A DNA stretch of 64,000 bases, from assembly GCA_964213345.1 (NCBI GenBank), contig CAXOVX010000015.1:62001-126000 (forward strand). Direction: 5' to 3'. Numbering within the stretch: position 1 is the first letter of the stretch; each line of letters starts with the position of its first letter. Under the pieces are notes generated by a model. The model did no database searches, had not been told where the DNA came from, and worked only from the letters and a program-made list of their open reading frames with translations. Positions 26,262-35,116 of this stretch are shown in pieces. The position numbers and the translations under genes are program-made. Origin of the DNA: CAXOVX01 sp964213345 (GTDB taxonomy: Bacteria; Pseudomonadota; Alphaproteobacteria; Rickettsiales; Midichloriaceae).

Positions 26262-26996
26262 ATGAAACACAGCATAATAAAAATCTTTTTCGTACTCCCG
26301 CTTCTTTTCTTTCTAAGTGCATGCGAAAATCATGCAGATCATAACAAGCTCGTAGTAGGATTGTCCGCAGAATATCCACCTTTTGAATATCGAGAAAGTG
26401 GCGAATTTATGGGATTTGATATTGATTTAGCTCATGCTTTAGGTAAAAAAATGAATCTCGAGATAGAAATCAAAGATATGAATTTCGCAGCTTTAATACC
26501 AGCAATACAATATAACAATATTGATGCTGCAATTTCCGCAATTTCCGCAACAGAAGAAAGGAGACAGAATTTAGCCTTTTCAGAAAAATATTATACCAAT
26601 TCTATAGCATTGCTTTATCTAAAAGATGCACCTTTAACAACTGCACAAATGCTAGAAGGCAAGAAAATAGGAGCTCAATTAGGGTCTACAATGGAAATAT
26701 GGGCTAAGGAAAATGCCCCCGCTGCTCAATTGGTCGTAATGGATGTAAATCCTGTTTTAGTTGAGTCTCTTAAAAATAAAAATATAGACGCCGTGGTGCT
26801 CGAAGAAAAACAAGCAGAAGAATTTTATAAACAAGCACCAAGTGAGGTAGCCTACACTACAATTGAAAGAACAGAAGAAGGCTACTCCATAGCCGTGAAA
26901 AAAGATTCACTTTTGTTGCCAAAAATTAATAAAGCTCTAAAAGAGCTAAAAGAAGATGGAACTTTGGATAAAATTCAAACAAAGTGGATAAAATAG
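26262..26996 (+). CDS. Amino-acid ABC transporter substrate-binding lipoprotein
   Basis: This 244-residue protein is a family 3 solute-binding protein for polar amino acids. It has a lipoprotein signal peptide with lipobox LSAC (lipidated Cys at residue 20). The binding-domain signatures LVVGLSAEYPPFEYRE, GEFMGFDIDLAHALGKKM and DAAISAISATEERRQNLAFS follow; the last holds the substrate-gripping Arg. A C-terminal KEDGTLDKIQTKWIK closes the fold. The closest functional groups bind arginine, histidine, glutamine or cystine; I cannot tell which. No permease or ATPase gene is adjacent. It sits just after the tRNA pair. Confidence 0.9.
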   Translation: MKHSIIKIFFVLPLLFFLSACENHADHNKLVVGLSAEYPPFEYRESGEFMGFDIDLAHALGKKMNLEIEIKDMNFAALIPAIQYNNIDAAISAISATEERRQNLAFSEKYYTNSIALLYLKDAPLTTAQMLEGKKIGAQLGSTMEIWAKENAPAAQLVVMDVNPVLVESLKNKNIDAVVLEEKQAEEFYKQAPSEVAYTTIERTEEGYSIAVKKDSLLLPKINKALKELKEDGTLDKIQTKWIK

Positions 26997-27403
26997 AACA
27001 CTACTTGTTTAGTCTCAAGCGATAATTGTATAATATATGAAGATAATAGTGAATGGAGGGATAGGTTATGGAACAAATATTCTGTTTAGTCCCAGAGAGA
27101 AATGGTTCAGAATAGTGATAAACAAATCAGTTCCTTTGATAATTGTGCCAAGGAGTTTCGAGCTCCTAGCAAAGTTTATATGTCATAAGGAATGAGCGTA
27201 AATGAGTATCTTTAACTGCTCATGGGTTGCAATATGAAATGTAGCATCTTTAATTGTGTTATTCATACGCTTTACTCGTCCATTGATCAGATGCTTGACT
27301 TTTGATTTGATCAAAAGATGTGTATAAAAGCATGAATGTGATGCTCATGATTAGTAAACTGTATTAATATCTATGCAGACTTAATCTTCTTTAGGTGCTC
27401 TAT
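26997..27403. other. Gap between convergent genes
   Basis: This 407-bp stretch has no supportable gene. It carries a perfect 8-bp hairpin with a 3-nt loop (CTTTTGAT 27299-27306 / ATCAAAAG 27310-27317) and a weaker one around AGGAGTTTCGAGCTCCT near 27152. Neither has a following T run. Short stop-rich frames suggest old coding debris. Confidence 0.4.
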
Positions 27404-28288
27404 TCACGTAAATGGATTGGACTTAATGGATTTTGTCATCTTACTCCATTTTGCTTTTTGCGTGATTACCTGTATGCTGTCTGTGCCATCTGTCGCACTC
27501 TCTCCTTGCGCGTGCAGTGCCTGTATCCTTCTATCACTCCAAACGTGTTTTATTTCTGATATATTTTTTATGTACTTTTTGGACGAACTAGATACGTTTT
27601 GATCAATTAGGGTCTGCCATTTATTGCTCAGTTGTTTATCTAGTATAAGATTGGCGTGTTCAAAAACAGCATACAATTCGCTCAAATTATAGCCAGTAGC
27701 GCTGGAGGGATTGTAAGCAACCTCGTGTGTCATGGCAAATAGTTGAAAATAGCGTGCAAATACTTCGGACGTGTGCTGATTTTTTGGATAGGCTCTCACT
27801 TGCTCTACTAATATCGAACATATTGCTTGCCTCAATATAGGATTGTTTGTTAGCATACTACGTACACAAAGTAGTATAGCTTCTACAAACTCTGGTAAAT
27901 TCAAAGCACACCCCAATTCCTTTTCAGCCATGTGCGCTATCTCATGAATCATTACATCGCTTGATATTTTTTTGATAGTGATCAGGTACTTTCTTCTTTT
28001 TCTAAAATACTGTACTACTGCACTTAAACTGCCACCATCGTAAGTGACAGTCTGGCAATTGCCAGCATCAAGGTCAAAAAATCTAGCATCTTGTACTTTA
28101 AATCTCAATTCATGACGTGCTACTTTTGTAGCAACTAGATCCAAGATATTTTTAAAAATTTCATATTGGTATAAGTGTGCTATTTGCTTTACAAACTTGT
28201 TAATCAATTCTTGATCTACTGCATCTATTGCATTTTTTATAAAATCTATGGGTGATGTATCAGTTTGTGCAATAACTAAAAAGTTCAT
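27404..28288 (-). CDS. Putative zinc metalloprotease (gluzincin-like, HExxH)
   Basis: I do not recognise the family. The 294-residue protein carries HEIAH at residues 115-119 (DVMIHEIAHMAEKELG) and, 60 residues later, Glu175 in SEVFARYFQLFA. The HExxH-plus-downstream Glu in an (E)xFA helix is the zinc-ligand arrangement of gluzincins such as the anthrax lethal-factor (ATLF) type. A beta strand (KYLITIKK) just before the HExxH helix fits such folds. There is no signal peptide or membrane span, so it acts in the cytoplasm or is exported by a non-Sec route. A secreted protein gene lies 38 bp upstream on the same strand. Protease activity is inference from motif spacing. Confidence 0.6.
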   Translation of the reverse strand: MNFLVIAQTDTSPIDFIKNAIDAVDQELINKFVKQIAHLYQYEIFKNILDLVATKVARHELRFKVQDARFFDLDAGNCQTVTYDGGSLSAVVQYFRKRRKYLITIKKISSDVMIHEIAHMAEKELGCALNLPEFVEAILLCVRSMLTNNPILRQAICSILVEQVRAYPKNQHTSEVFARYFQLFAMTHEVAYNPSSATGYNLSELYAVFEHANLILDKQLSNKWQTLIDQNVSSSSKKYIKNISEIKHVWSDRRIQALHAQGESATDGTDSIQVITQKAKWSKMTKSIKSNPFT

Positions 28289-28326
28289 AAGCTATCTAAT
28301 AAAAATAAGCGAGTTAAAAAAAAAGC

Positions 28327-28977
28327 CTACTGTATTGATATTTTTTCAAAACAACTACTTCCAGTAATGACTGGAGAGCTACCAAACATTATGCTAACGT
28401 TACAATTAGTAGACACTAGCGTCTTGACATTTATCGTATCTACTTGAGAACCTTCTTCTTGTTGGCTATTATCATCTGTTGTACCATAAATCTGTTTTTT
28501 CGCTATTTTAGTGATGGCTGTTTCTGCAACATGGAAACTTGCTATTATGATAGTTCCACTCTCCCACGCTGCATCATTCTGAGATGTGATGCTATCTATA
28601 GTAATAACGTAGTCATAGCATTCAGGCTTCTTTATTATGTTATAAAAATAGTCTACGTACTGCTTCCTACCCATAGTTAACTCTTCTTGTGCCATAGCTT
28701 TTTCCTGATTGTCCGAGTCATCCGAATCGTCCGGAATATATAACACACTTTTTTTGAAAAATTTAGCATCCGCACTTACGTAAAAATTAAAAAAGTTACT
28801 TATGATTTGATAATTACGCGTTTTTATAACTGCACCCATTTGTAACAGCAACTTCTCTACTGCACCCTTCGCATCATAACCAGCACTCACGAGATGCACA
28901 TCACTAAATATGGTAATGATCAGCAACATAATGACACCACGACACATGCTTCTTACTATTGATACCTTTATCATCAT
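28327..28977 (-). CDS. Secreted protein of unknown function
   Basis: The 216-residue protein has a Sec signal peptide (GVIMLLIITIFSDVHLVSA, cleavage near residue 32). The mature part begins GYDAKGAVEKLLLQMG. Its helical start followed by a mixed sheet region (KQYVDYFYNIIKK, YDYVITIDSITSQ, GTIIIASFHVAE) recalls NTF2/SnoaL-like folds, but no motif proves this. An acidic Asp/Ser stretch (DDSDDSDNQE) interrupts it near residue 85. Two late cysteines (STNCNVS, SSCFEK) could form a disulfide in the periplasm. It lies 38 bp before the gluzincin-like gene on the same strand, so the two are probably co-transcribed. The start chosen is the first Met of a double MM. Confidence 0.6.
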   Translation of the reverse strand: MMIKVSIVRSMCRGVIMLLIITIFSDVHLVSAGYDAKGAVEKLLLQMGAVIKTRNYQIISNFFNFYVSADAKFFKKSVLYIPDDSDDSDNQEKAMAQEELTMGRKQYVDYFYNIIKKPECYDYVITIDSITSQNDAAWESGTIIIASFHVAETAITKIAKKQIYGTTDDNSQQEEGSQVDTINVKTLVSTNCNVSIMFGSSPVITGSSCFEKISIQ

Positions 28978-29018
28978 AATATAACCACACTATAAAGTAT
29001 AAAATTTACACTTTACTT

Positions 29019-29948
29019 TTACATATGCTCACGTCTTACTTTAGTTATAATCTGATCACCATTGGATATGATCATTGAGCTAGTGGTAACTTTGCCATCT
29101 TGTTTATATTTTACTCCCTCTAGTAAAATTCCATCAGTCACTCCAGTTGCCACAAAAAAGATGTTTCGACCTCGGGCCATTTCACCACAGGCATACTTGC
29201 GATATACATCATCTATTCCCATATGCGTTGCACGCTCTTTCTGCTGCTCATTCACAAAATGTAGCCTTCCTTGCATTTGCCCTCCTAGAGATTTAATAGC
29301 AGCAGCGGCTAATACCCCCTCTGGGGCACCACCTATTCCCATATACATATCTATTTTAGCATCATGTAAACATGTAGCAATAGCTGCAACTATATCACCA
29401 TCTCCTAATAAAATAACACGTGCTCCAGTTTTACGTATTGCCCCGACCAAATTAAGGTGTCTTTCCCTTTTTAAAACTGCTATGCGCAATCCTTCAGCAT
29501 TACAATTTTTAGCCTGGGCCAAGTTATGTATATTTCTTTCTGTAGGTAAATCTAGATCTATAATATGCTCCGGCAAACCAGGACCTACAGCAATTTTATC
29601 CATATAGACATCGGGAGCGTGTAAAAAACATCCCCGATCTGCAATAGCCATTACTGACAATGAATTAGGTAGAGCCTGTGCACAGATTGTAGTTCCTTCT
29701 AGCGGATCCACCGCCACATCCATCAATGTGCCCTTCTGCATTCCAACTTTTTCGCCAATAAAGAGCATCGGAGCTTCATCCCTTTCTCCCTCACCTATAA
29801 CAACAGTACCATCAAATTCAATAGTACTCAGCTTAGCTCTCATCGCATCTACAGCAGCACGATCTGCCGCTTTTTCATCTCCTTTTCCTACCCAAGCACA
29901 GGCAGCTATTGCCGCTGCTTCAGTTACTTCAAGAAATTTATAAATCAC
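29019..29948 (-). CDS. glpX: Fructose-1,6-bisphosphatase class II
   Basis: GlpX dephosphorylates fructose-1,6-bisphosphate, the irreversible step of gluconeogenesis. The 309-residue protein has the family N-terminus FLEVTEAAAIAACAWVGKGD, the metal-binding VVIGEGERDEAPML and AVDPLEGTT motifs, GDGDIVAAIAT, the substrate-binding IGGAPEGVLAAAAIK, and the late ATGVTDGILLEGV. All acidic metal ligands look present. An intact copy implies the cell can run carbon toward hexose phosphates, consistent with glmS and glmM for amino-sugar synthesis in this window. Confidence 0.95.
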   Translation of the reverse strand: MIYKFLEVTEAAAIAACAWVGKGDEKAADRAAVDAMRAKLSTIEFDGTVVIGEGERDEAPMLFIGEKVGMQKGTLMDVAVDPLEGTTICAQALPNSLSVMAIADRGCFLHAPDVYMDKIAVGPGLPEHIIDLDLPTERNIHNLAQAKNCNAEGLRIAVLKRERHLNLVGAIRKTGARVILLGDGDIVAAIATCLHDAKIDMYMGIGGAPEGVLAAAAIKSLGGQMQGRLHFVNEQQKERATHMGIDDVYRKYACGEMARGRNIFFVATGVTDGILLEGVKYKQDGKVTTSSMIISNGDQIITKVRREHM

Positions 29949-30028
29949 CTCATGCTACCAAAGCTAAAATCAATTCAAAACTAACGAAAATATGTAGTAC
30001 TGCCATAAAAAAAGTGTCACGCATCTAA

Positions 30029-30667
30029 TCAACCCAATGAGCTCTGAGCTCCACGCACACTATCCACATCATGACTGCTATTATTTTCCGGGATGTTCAG
30101 TACTGCACCATTCCTAACGTTGCTTTGTTTGCTATGATTTTCCTCTTCCTCACTGCTATTCTCGTTATTTTCTGCTGCATCATTTTTATTCACATCATAA
30201 TTACGCGTATTCATCTCCATTCCAAACACTACCTTGCTAATAAGACTTTCCAAGCTGATCGAAGATTGGGTGAATTCTACCGCATCTCCATGCTTTAGGT
30301 ACTCTGTCTCTGCACCAGGCACTAGCGCTACATACTTATCACCTAACAAACTGGAACTGACAATTTCCGCCGAAGTATCTACTGGCAAGTTCACGCCAGC
30401 ATCTACACTCATCTTTATGATAGCACTATATGTGTTCTTATCCAGGGTTTGTTCTACCACTTGCCCTACTTTAATGCCACTAATTGTGATGGAGCTACCA
30501 ACTCCAATCCCATCAGCACGTTCGAAAGCTGCACTAAGCACGTAATATGACTTTTGATTGCCACTATGCACACTGCCACTCCTGTACACTATAGTGATAA
30601 AAGCAACACACAGTCCTAAAACTATTGCTCCAACTAAAGTTTCTATGATACTTTTTGAATTACTCAT
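30029..30667 (-). CDS. mlaD: MlaD-like MCE-domain lipid-transport protein
   Basis: MlaD is the membrane-anchored periplasmic MCE subunit of the Mla phospholipid transport complex that maintains outer-membrane asymmetry. The 212-residue protein has one N-terminal span (LVGAIVLGLCVAFITIVY) followed by the MCE domain: YVLSAAFERADGIGVGSSI, TISGIKVGQV, VNLPVDTSAEIVSSSLLGDKY and LVPGAETEYLKHGDAVE. The C-terminal 50 residues are Asn/Glu/Ser-rich and look disordered, a variable tail. mlaE and mlaF are not adjacent. Confidence 0.9.
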   Translation of the reverse strand: MSNSKSIIETLVGAIVLGLCVAFITIVYRSGSVHSGNQKSYYVLSAAFERADGIGVGSSITISGIKVGQVVEQTLDKNTYSAIIKMSVDAGVNLPVDTSAEIVSSSLLGDKYVALVPGAETEYLKHGDAVEFTQSSISLESLISKVVFGMEMNTRNYDVNKNDAAENNENSSEEEENHSKQSNVRNGAVLNIPENNSSHDVDSVRGAQSSLG

Positions 30668-30934
30668 GAGCTAATTAACTACTATATAAACATAAACACT
30701 AAGACCCTATTTTAAGTCAATACCGGATGTAGCAATAAAAAAAAGACCTAACACCACGTCGAGTATTCTACTAGTATATACCCCCTATAGCAATTACGTT
30801 AAAAGCTGAAATCTTTACTTATAAAACAAAGTGTGGCGTATTTTACACTTATTTCTGTCAAGATAAGAACCACTCAGACCAAGGATTTTGGAATGTATCG
30901 GAAGCCATTATAGAGATAAGTTCTAAAATGATTA

Positions 30935-31014
30935 GGCTCAGTCATGCAGCATTCTACACTTTTTCGCCCCCACCATTACGTTCTTAGTGCCCATTTTAAA
31001 ATGGGACTTGGTAT
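30935..31014 (-). repeat. MITE-like repeat, truncated
   Basis: From GGCTCAGTCATG to ATGGGACTTGGTAT this matches the right portion of the dispersed repeat in inverted orientation. The other end is missing. It lies in the 660-bp debris region between mlaD and the IS982 copy. Confidence 0.75.
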
Positions 31015-31112
31015 GAATCCTCAGGTGTCGAAAGGGGGTAGAGTGGTAGACAAAGGAGCTATACGCCTAACAATTGAAAAATAATTAAAAGATATTTTTT
31101 AAGGAGAATTTT

Positions 31113-31335
31113 ATGGCGGGTAAGGCTGAGATAATACCAAGTCCCATTTTTAAATGAGTACTAAAAGCACAATAGTGAAGGCAAAGGAGGCAGTAATCTA
31201 CATGACTAAGTCTAAACCTACAATGCAACAACGTAAGCGTTAAAAAGAGTGGTATAAAATATTAGAAAAACACTTTTCTTTAGTCGATGCTGTAGATCTG
31301 TTTTTAAAACGTAACCATTTCCCATTTATTAACAA
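31113..31335 (+). pseudogene. Small gene broken by a MITE-like repeat and then by IS982
   Basis: A strong ribosome-binding site (AAGGAGA, 31101-31107) precedes ATG at 31113, which begins MAGKAEI. At codon 7-8 a complete MITE-like repeat intervenes and gives a stop. After the repeat, an open frame continues with KILEKHFSLVDAVDLFLKRN and HFPFINN until the IS982 end at 31336. Removing the repeat joins these into one coherent start of a gene of unknown family. The rest is not recognisable past the IS copy. Confidence 0.5.
31134..31255 (+). repeat. MITE-like repeat, complete but diverged copy
   Basis: It starts ATACCAAGTCCCATTTTTAA and ends GAGTGGTAT, 122 bp. More mismatches than other copies suggest it is older. 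It is inserted in the small gene starting at 31113. Confidence 0.75.
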
Positions 31336-32243
31336 CCCGAAGTAAGGATAAGATTACAAGAAGCATTTTCTACGGATGTGAAAGTAGAGTGCCATAGTCT
31401 TTGAAATTGCTTGAGTTTGCCGGAAATAGTTTCAATAATTGTACGTTTATAGAGCAAAAACTTATTTTGTAGGAGTAATAATTTATTTTTCATGTTCTTC
31501 TTAAGCCTCGTAATGAGCAACGAATCTCGATCTAACAGCTGTGTTGTTAATTCTTCTGAGATATATCCTTTATCGCCAAATAATTTTCCCCATAAGCCTT
31601 TTGCCATGGTCAAGACAGGCTTTCTGTCGTCAACATTACCAGGTGTAATTCTGATGGAAACAAATTCGCTTTTATCATTGAAAATTGTGTGTAATTTCAG
31701 AACATAAAACCAACCGGTGCTTTTTCTACTTTTTGCAGCAATTCCACGAAAAATATTATGTCTACTGCCGCGTAGATCCTTACATGTATCAAGTGGTGTA
31801 GAATCAATAAATTGGATACCAGAAACTTCTCCGGTAATGCATTGCAATAAGCAACATAATATAGGCAAAATACGCTACAATACGGCTACAAACCTATCAT
31901 ACAACAATAAATTTTTGAAATCTCTCCGGTGTTTTACATACACATAAAACAACTAAACTTACTCTCTTGGTAGCCTAATAGAGTAAGTTTAGTTATAGTC
32001 ACTACCTCACTAAGGATCATATTGCACTTCCTACTCCTCTTGCCTTTCCTTGTCCTTGCCTTTTATAAATGTATTTCCAACCAAATTATAAATCCTTTGC
32101 AAAAATCATCAACATAACAATATATTCCTGTAAAATCTATTTCCATATGTTTCCTCTTTGTTACCCTTTATCGGCTTCTTTAAACAGATATCATATCTCC
32201 ATCTTATTGCGTTATATTATCCATTCCTTAGCCTTACTTCGGG
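31336..32243 (-). mobile_element. IS982-family insertion sequence with internal deletion
   Basis: The 908-bp copy has the same ends as the copy at 14.3 kb (CCCGAAGTAAGGATAAG and CCTTACTTCGGG). The minus-strand transposase is open from 31868 to 31329 (SGIQFIDSTPLDTCKDLRGS, then ITPGNVDDRKPVL, GLWGKLFGDKGYISEEL). It is frameshifted upstream near 31868 and has lost about 70 bp at its 3' end, so the last catalytic helix is missing. It is inactive. Confidence 0.85.
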
Positions 32244-32496
32244 TATATAACTTTGCGTCACTGAGTCATAAGCTATAAAAAGTAACGCTGAGTGTTATAG
32301 TATGGTATCTCTCTACTTCATACACTTCTAAATGCCTGTCATTGCATTAGTTTGAAAAATGGATTCACTAATCTAGCACCGAAACATTAAACATGCCAGT
32401 ATCCTCCGCTAACACCAAGCTACAGTGCAACAAAAGTCGTATTGCATGCCAATCGAAGGCGACATTTAGTAATAAACGTTGTCAAAAAAAGCCCCA

Positions 32497-34284
32497 TCAT
32501 TCCACCGTAACAGATTTTGCGAGATTTCGGGGCTTATCAACATCTAATCCACTTAAAACTGCAGTATGATAAGCTAACATTTGTAATGGTATGCTATAAA
32601 ATATTGGCGTAAGTAACTCGTGTACTCGCGGCAATAAAAGCAACTCATGGTATAATCCCTTTAGCTGGCTAGCCTCCTTCTCGCTAGTCAATAGCACAAT
32701 TTTCCCGCATCTTGCTCGAACTTCCTGTATATTTGACATCATCTTTACGAATGTGTGGCCTGGAGGAGCAATTGCTATTACCGGTGTTCTATCGTCAATT
32801 AGGGCAATTGGGCCATGCTTTAATTCTCCAGCAGCGTGTCCTTCGCCCGGTATATAGGCTAATTCTTTCATTTTTAAAGCTCCCTCTAACGCTACAGGAT
32901 AAGATGTTCCTCTACCTATATACAGAATTTTCTTGGCACCTGCTATTTTTTTAGCAATCAAAATTACTTCCTGCTCTAACTGCAACACAGTATTGATCAG
33001 TGCTATTTCCGATAAATCCGCCGAATAAAAATTTTTTGCGTTATCAATATTGCCATAAGCTGCGATTTCTAAGGTAAGCAACAGTAATATTGCAAGCTGT
33101 GCAGTAAAAGTTTTTGTGGAAGCAACAGCTATTTCTTTACCAGCTCTGAGCAGCACTAAGTGATCCACTAAGCGGCTAATTTGGCTTTCTAGCACATTAA
33201 CTATGCCCAATGTAGCCATTTTATGCCTTTTTGCATATTTCAATACTAGCAAAGTATCCGCAGTCTCTCCCGATTGAGAAATAAACACATAAACGGTTCT
33301 GTTGTTCAATAATGGAGTTTGCAACATAAATTCTGAGGCAATTTCTATATCGACTTTTTTTCGTGCGACTCCTTCTATCCAATATTTCGCAATCTGAGCA
33401 GCGTGCAATGAGCTGCCGCATGCTATAATTTGCAAAGTGTCAAATTGATCCCAGTTTATCCCTGTTGCCACATAATCAGCATTAAACAGATCATAAATGA
33501 TTTTAGACTGCTCATTTATTTCTTTTAACATGTAAGTTGCGTATCCTGCTTTAGAAGGAATTATCTGCTTGTCTATTGTACTAGTTTTTGCAATCAGTTC
33601 ACATCCCTCTAAGTCAGTTATTGCATATTTAGTATCTTTCATGATAGCAAGACTATTATCTTCTAAGTATATAACGTCATCAACATATGCCGCAATTGCG
33701 CTAGCATCAGACGCTATGTAATTACATGCTCCTTTGACCCCGAGCACTAGAGACAATCCTCTTTGTACACCACATAATAATCTGCTATCATCTACAAACA
33801 TAATAACACAGCTAAATACCCCTCTTAACTGATTTATAGCTGCGTAAATTGCATCAATTTTACTTTGACCTTTGGTGATATAATGACTGATTAATGCGGA
33901 AATTACTTCGGTATCTGTAGCACTACAGAAAATTTGCCCAATGTTCTGTAGATAATCACGTATTTCTTTGTAATTTTCTATAATGCCGTTATGCACAACT
34001 GCAACATCAAGTACTATGAGTGGATGCGTATTCTCTATGCTAGGAGCACCATGTGTAGCCCATCTGGTATGCCCAATGCCAGTTAATCCAAAAACTTTGT
34101 CTCTGTCGCATAATTCTTTTAAGCCCTGAACTCTTCCTACAACTTTGCGCGTTACAAATTTTCCATTATGTATAGTTGCTATTCCGGCAGAATCATATCC
34201 CCTATATTCCAAAGCAGCTAGAGCTTCTACTATTCTGTCACTTACATTATTATGCTGATCAAGTATTCCTATAATACCACACAT
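32497..34284 (-). CDS. glmS: Glutamine-fructose-6-phosphate aminotransferase
   Basis: GlmS makes glucosamine-6-phosphate from fructose-6-phosphate and glutamine, the entry to UDP-GlcNAc. The 595-residue protein starts with the N-terminal nucleophile Cys2 (MCGIIGILDQ). The glutaminase domain shows YRGYDSAGIA, GHTRWATHG and AVVHNGIIEN. Two SIS isomerase domains follow, with ISQSGETADTLLVLKYA and GRGTSYPVALEGALKMKELAYI. The C-terminus PRNLAKSVTVE is the conserved end of the isomerase site. The 253 bp between it and the IS982 copy show no glmS-ribozyme-like or other feature. glmM, the next enzyme of the pathway, is at 60.4 kb. Confidence 0.96.
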   Translation of the reverse strand: MCGIIGILDQHNNVSDRIVEALAALEYRGYDSAGIATIHNGKFVTRKVVGRVQGLKELCDRDKVFGLTGIGHTRWATHGAPSIENTHPLIVLDVAVVHNGIIENYKEIRDYLQNIGQIFCSATDTEVISALISHYITKGQSKIDAIYAAINQLRGVFSCVIMFVDDSRLLCGVQRGLSLVLGVKGACNYIASDASAIAAYVDDVIYLEDNSLAIMKDTKYAITDLEGCELIAKTSTIDKQIIPSKAGYATYMLKEINEQSKIIYDLFNADYVATGINWDQFDTLQIIACGSSLHAAQIAKYWIEGVARKKVDIEIASEFMLQTPLLNNRTVYVFISQSGETADTLLVLKYAKRHKMATLGIVNVLESQISRLVDHLVLLRAGKEIAVASTKTFTAQLAILLLLTLEIAAYGNIDNAKNFYSADLSEIALINTVLQLEQEVILIAKKIAGAKKILYIGRGTSYPVALEGALKMKELAYIPGEGHAAGELKHGPIALIDDRTPVIAIAPPGHTFVKMMSNIQEVRARCGKIVLLTSEKEASQLKGLYHELLLLPRVHELLTPIFYSIPLQMLAYHTAVLSGLDVDKPRNLAKSVTVE

Positions 34285-34306
34285 AAAACATTAACTCTCT
34301 TGCTAA

Positions 34307-35116
34307 TTAGTTTACATTTTTATTCATCTTTGAAAAAATAATATAAACACCCAAGAGCAACATGGGAACACTAAGTATCTGCCCAAGCGTTACTTGAGCA
34401 ATAATAAACCCTATGTGCTGGTCTGGTGCTCTGTAATTCTCCACAATCATCCTAATTATTGCGTATCCTATCAAAAACGTACCACTTAAACTTCCCGACT
34501 TATCTTTTAGATGTGTTTTAAAATATAAAACTAGCATAATGACAAAAAGTAACACACCCTCTAGCATCGCCTCATATATTTGGCTAGGGTGTCTTGGAAA
34601 ATTATCAAGCTGCGGGAAAATGACTCCCCAAGGCACATCAGTAATACGCCCACATAGTTCTACATTGATAAAATTAGCAATCCTTCCTAGAAATAAACCA
34701 ATAGGGACAGTAGTTGCAAACATATCACAAATTTGCCACACAGGTAACGTGTGCCTCCTGCACAAAACATATATCGCTATTGCAATTCCAATAAGGCCGC
34801 CATGAAATGACATGCCACCTTCCCAAATCTTAAATACTCTTATCATGCTGTGTAAGAACCAATCTGGATGATAAAAGAGCACATATCCAACCCTACCACC
34901 AAAGATAATACCTAAGGTCACATACAGTATCAAGCTATCAACAACACTCATATTGAGCAACCTGGCATTATTTCTACGATCTAGAAATATCATAGCATAA
35001 CAGCATAACAGTATACCTACAGCATAAGTCACCCCATACCACCTTACCTCTAGCCTTCCCAAATGTAATAGCACTGGATCAATAATAGGTACGACAATAG
35101 CCAACATAACATTCAC
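34307..35116 (-). CDS. lgt: Prolipoprotein diacylglyceryl transferase
   Basis: Lgt attaches diacylglycerol to the lipobox Cys of prolipoproteins; this window has two candidate substrates (26.3 and 42.9 kb). The 269-residue integral membrane protein has the expected IDPVLLHLGRLEVRWYGVTY start, FGGRVGYVLFYHPDWF, the block GGMSFHGGLIGI with the essential His, and the Lgt signature GRIANFINVELCGRITDVPWG. About seven spans are visible. A GTG at 35116 overlaps the dnaN stop by one base (TAGTG). An ATG at 35107 is an equally plausible start that would shorten it by three residues. Confidence 0.95.
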   Translation of the reverse strand: MNVMLAIVVPIIDPVLLHLGRLEVRWYGVTYAVGILLCCYAMIFLDRRNNARLLNMSVVDSLILYVTLGIIFGGRVGYVLFYHPDWFLHSMIRVFKIWEGGMSFHGGLIGIAIAIYVLCRRHTLPVWQICDMFATTVPIGLFLGRIANFINVELCGRITDVPWGVIFPQLDNFPRHPSQIYEAMLEGVLLFVIMLVLYFKTHLKDKSGSLSGTFLIGYAIIRMIVENYRAPDQHIGFIIAQVTLGQILSVPMLLLGVYIIFSKMNKNVN

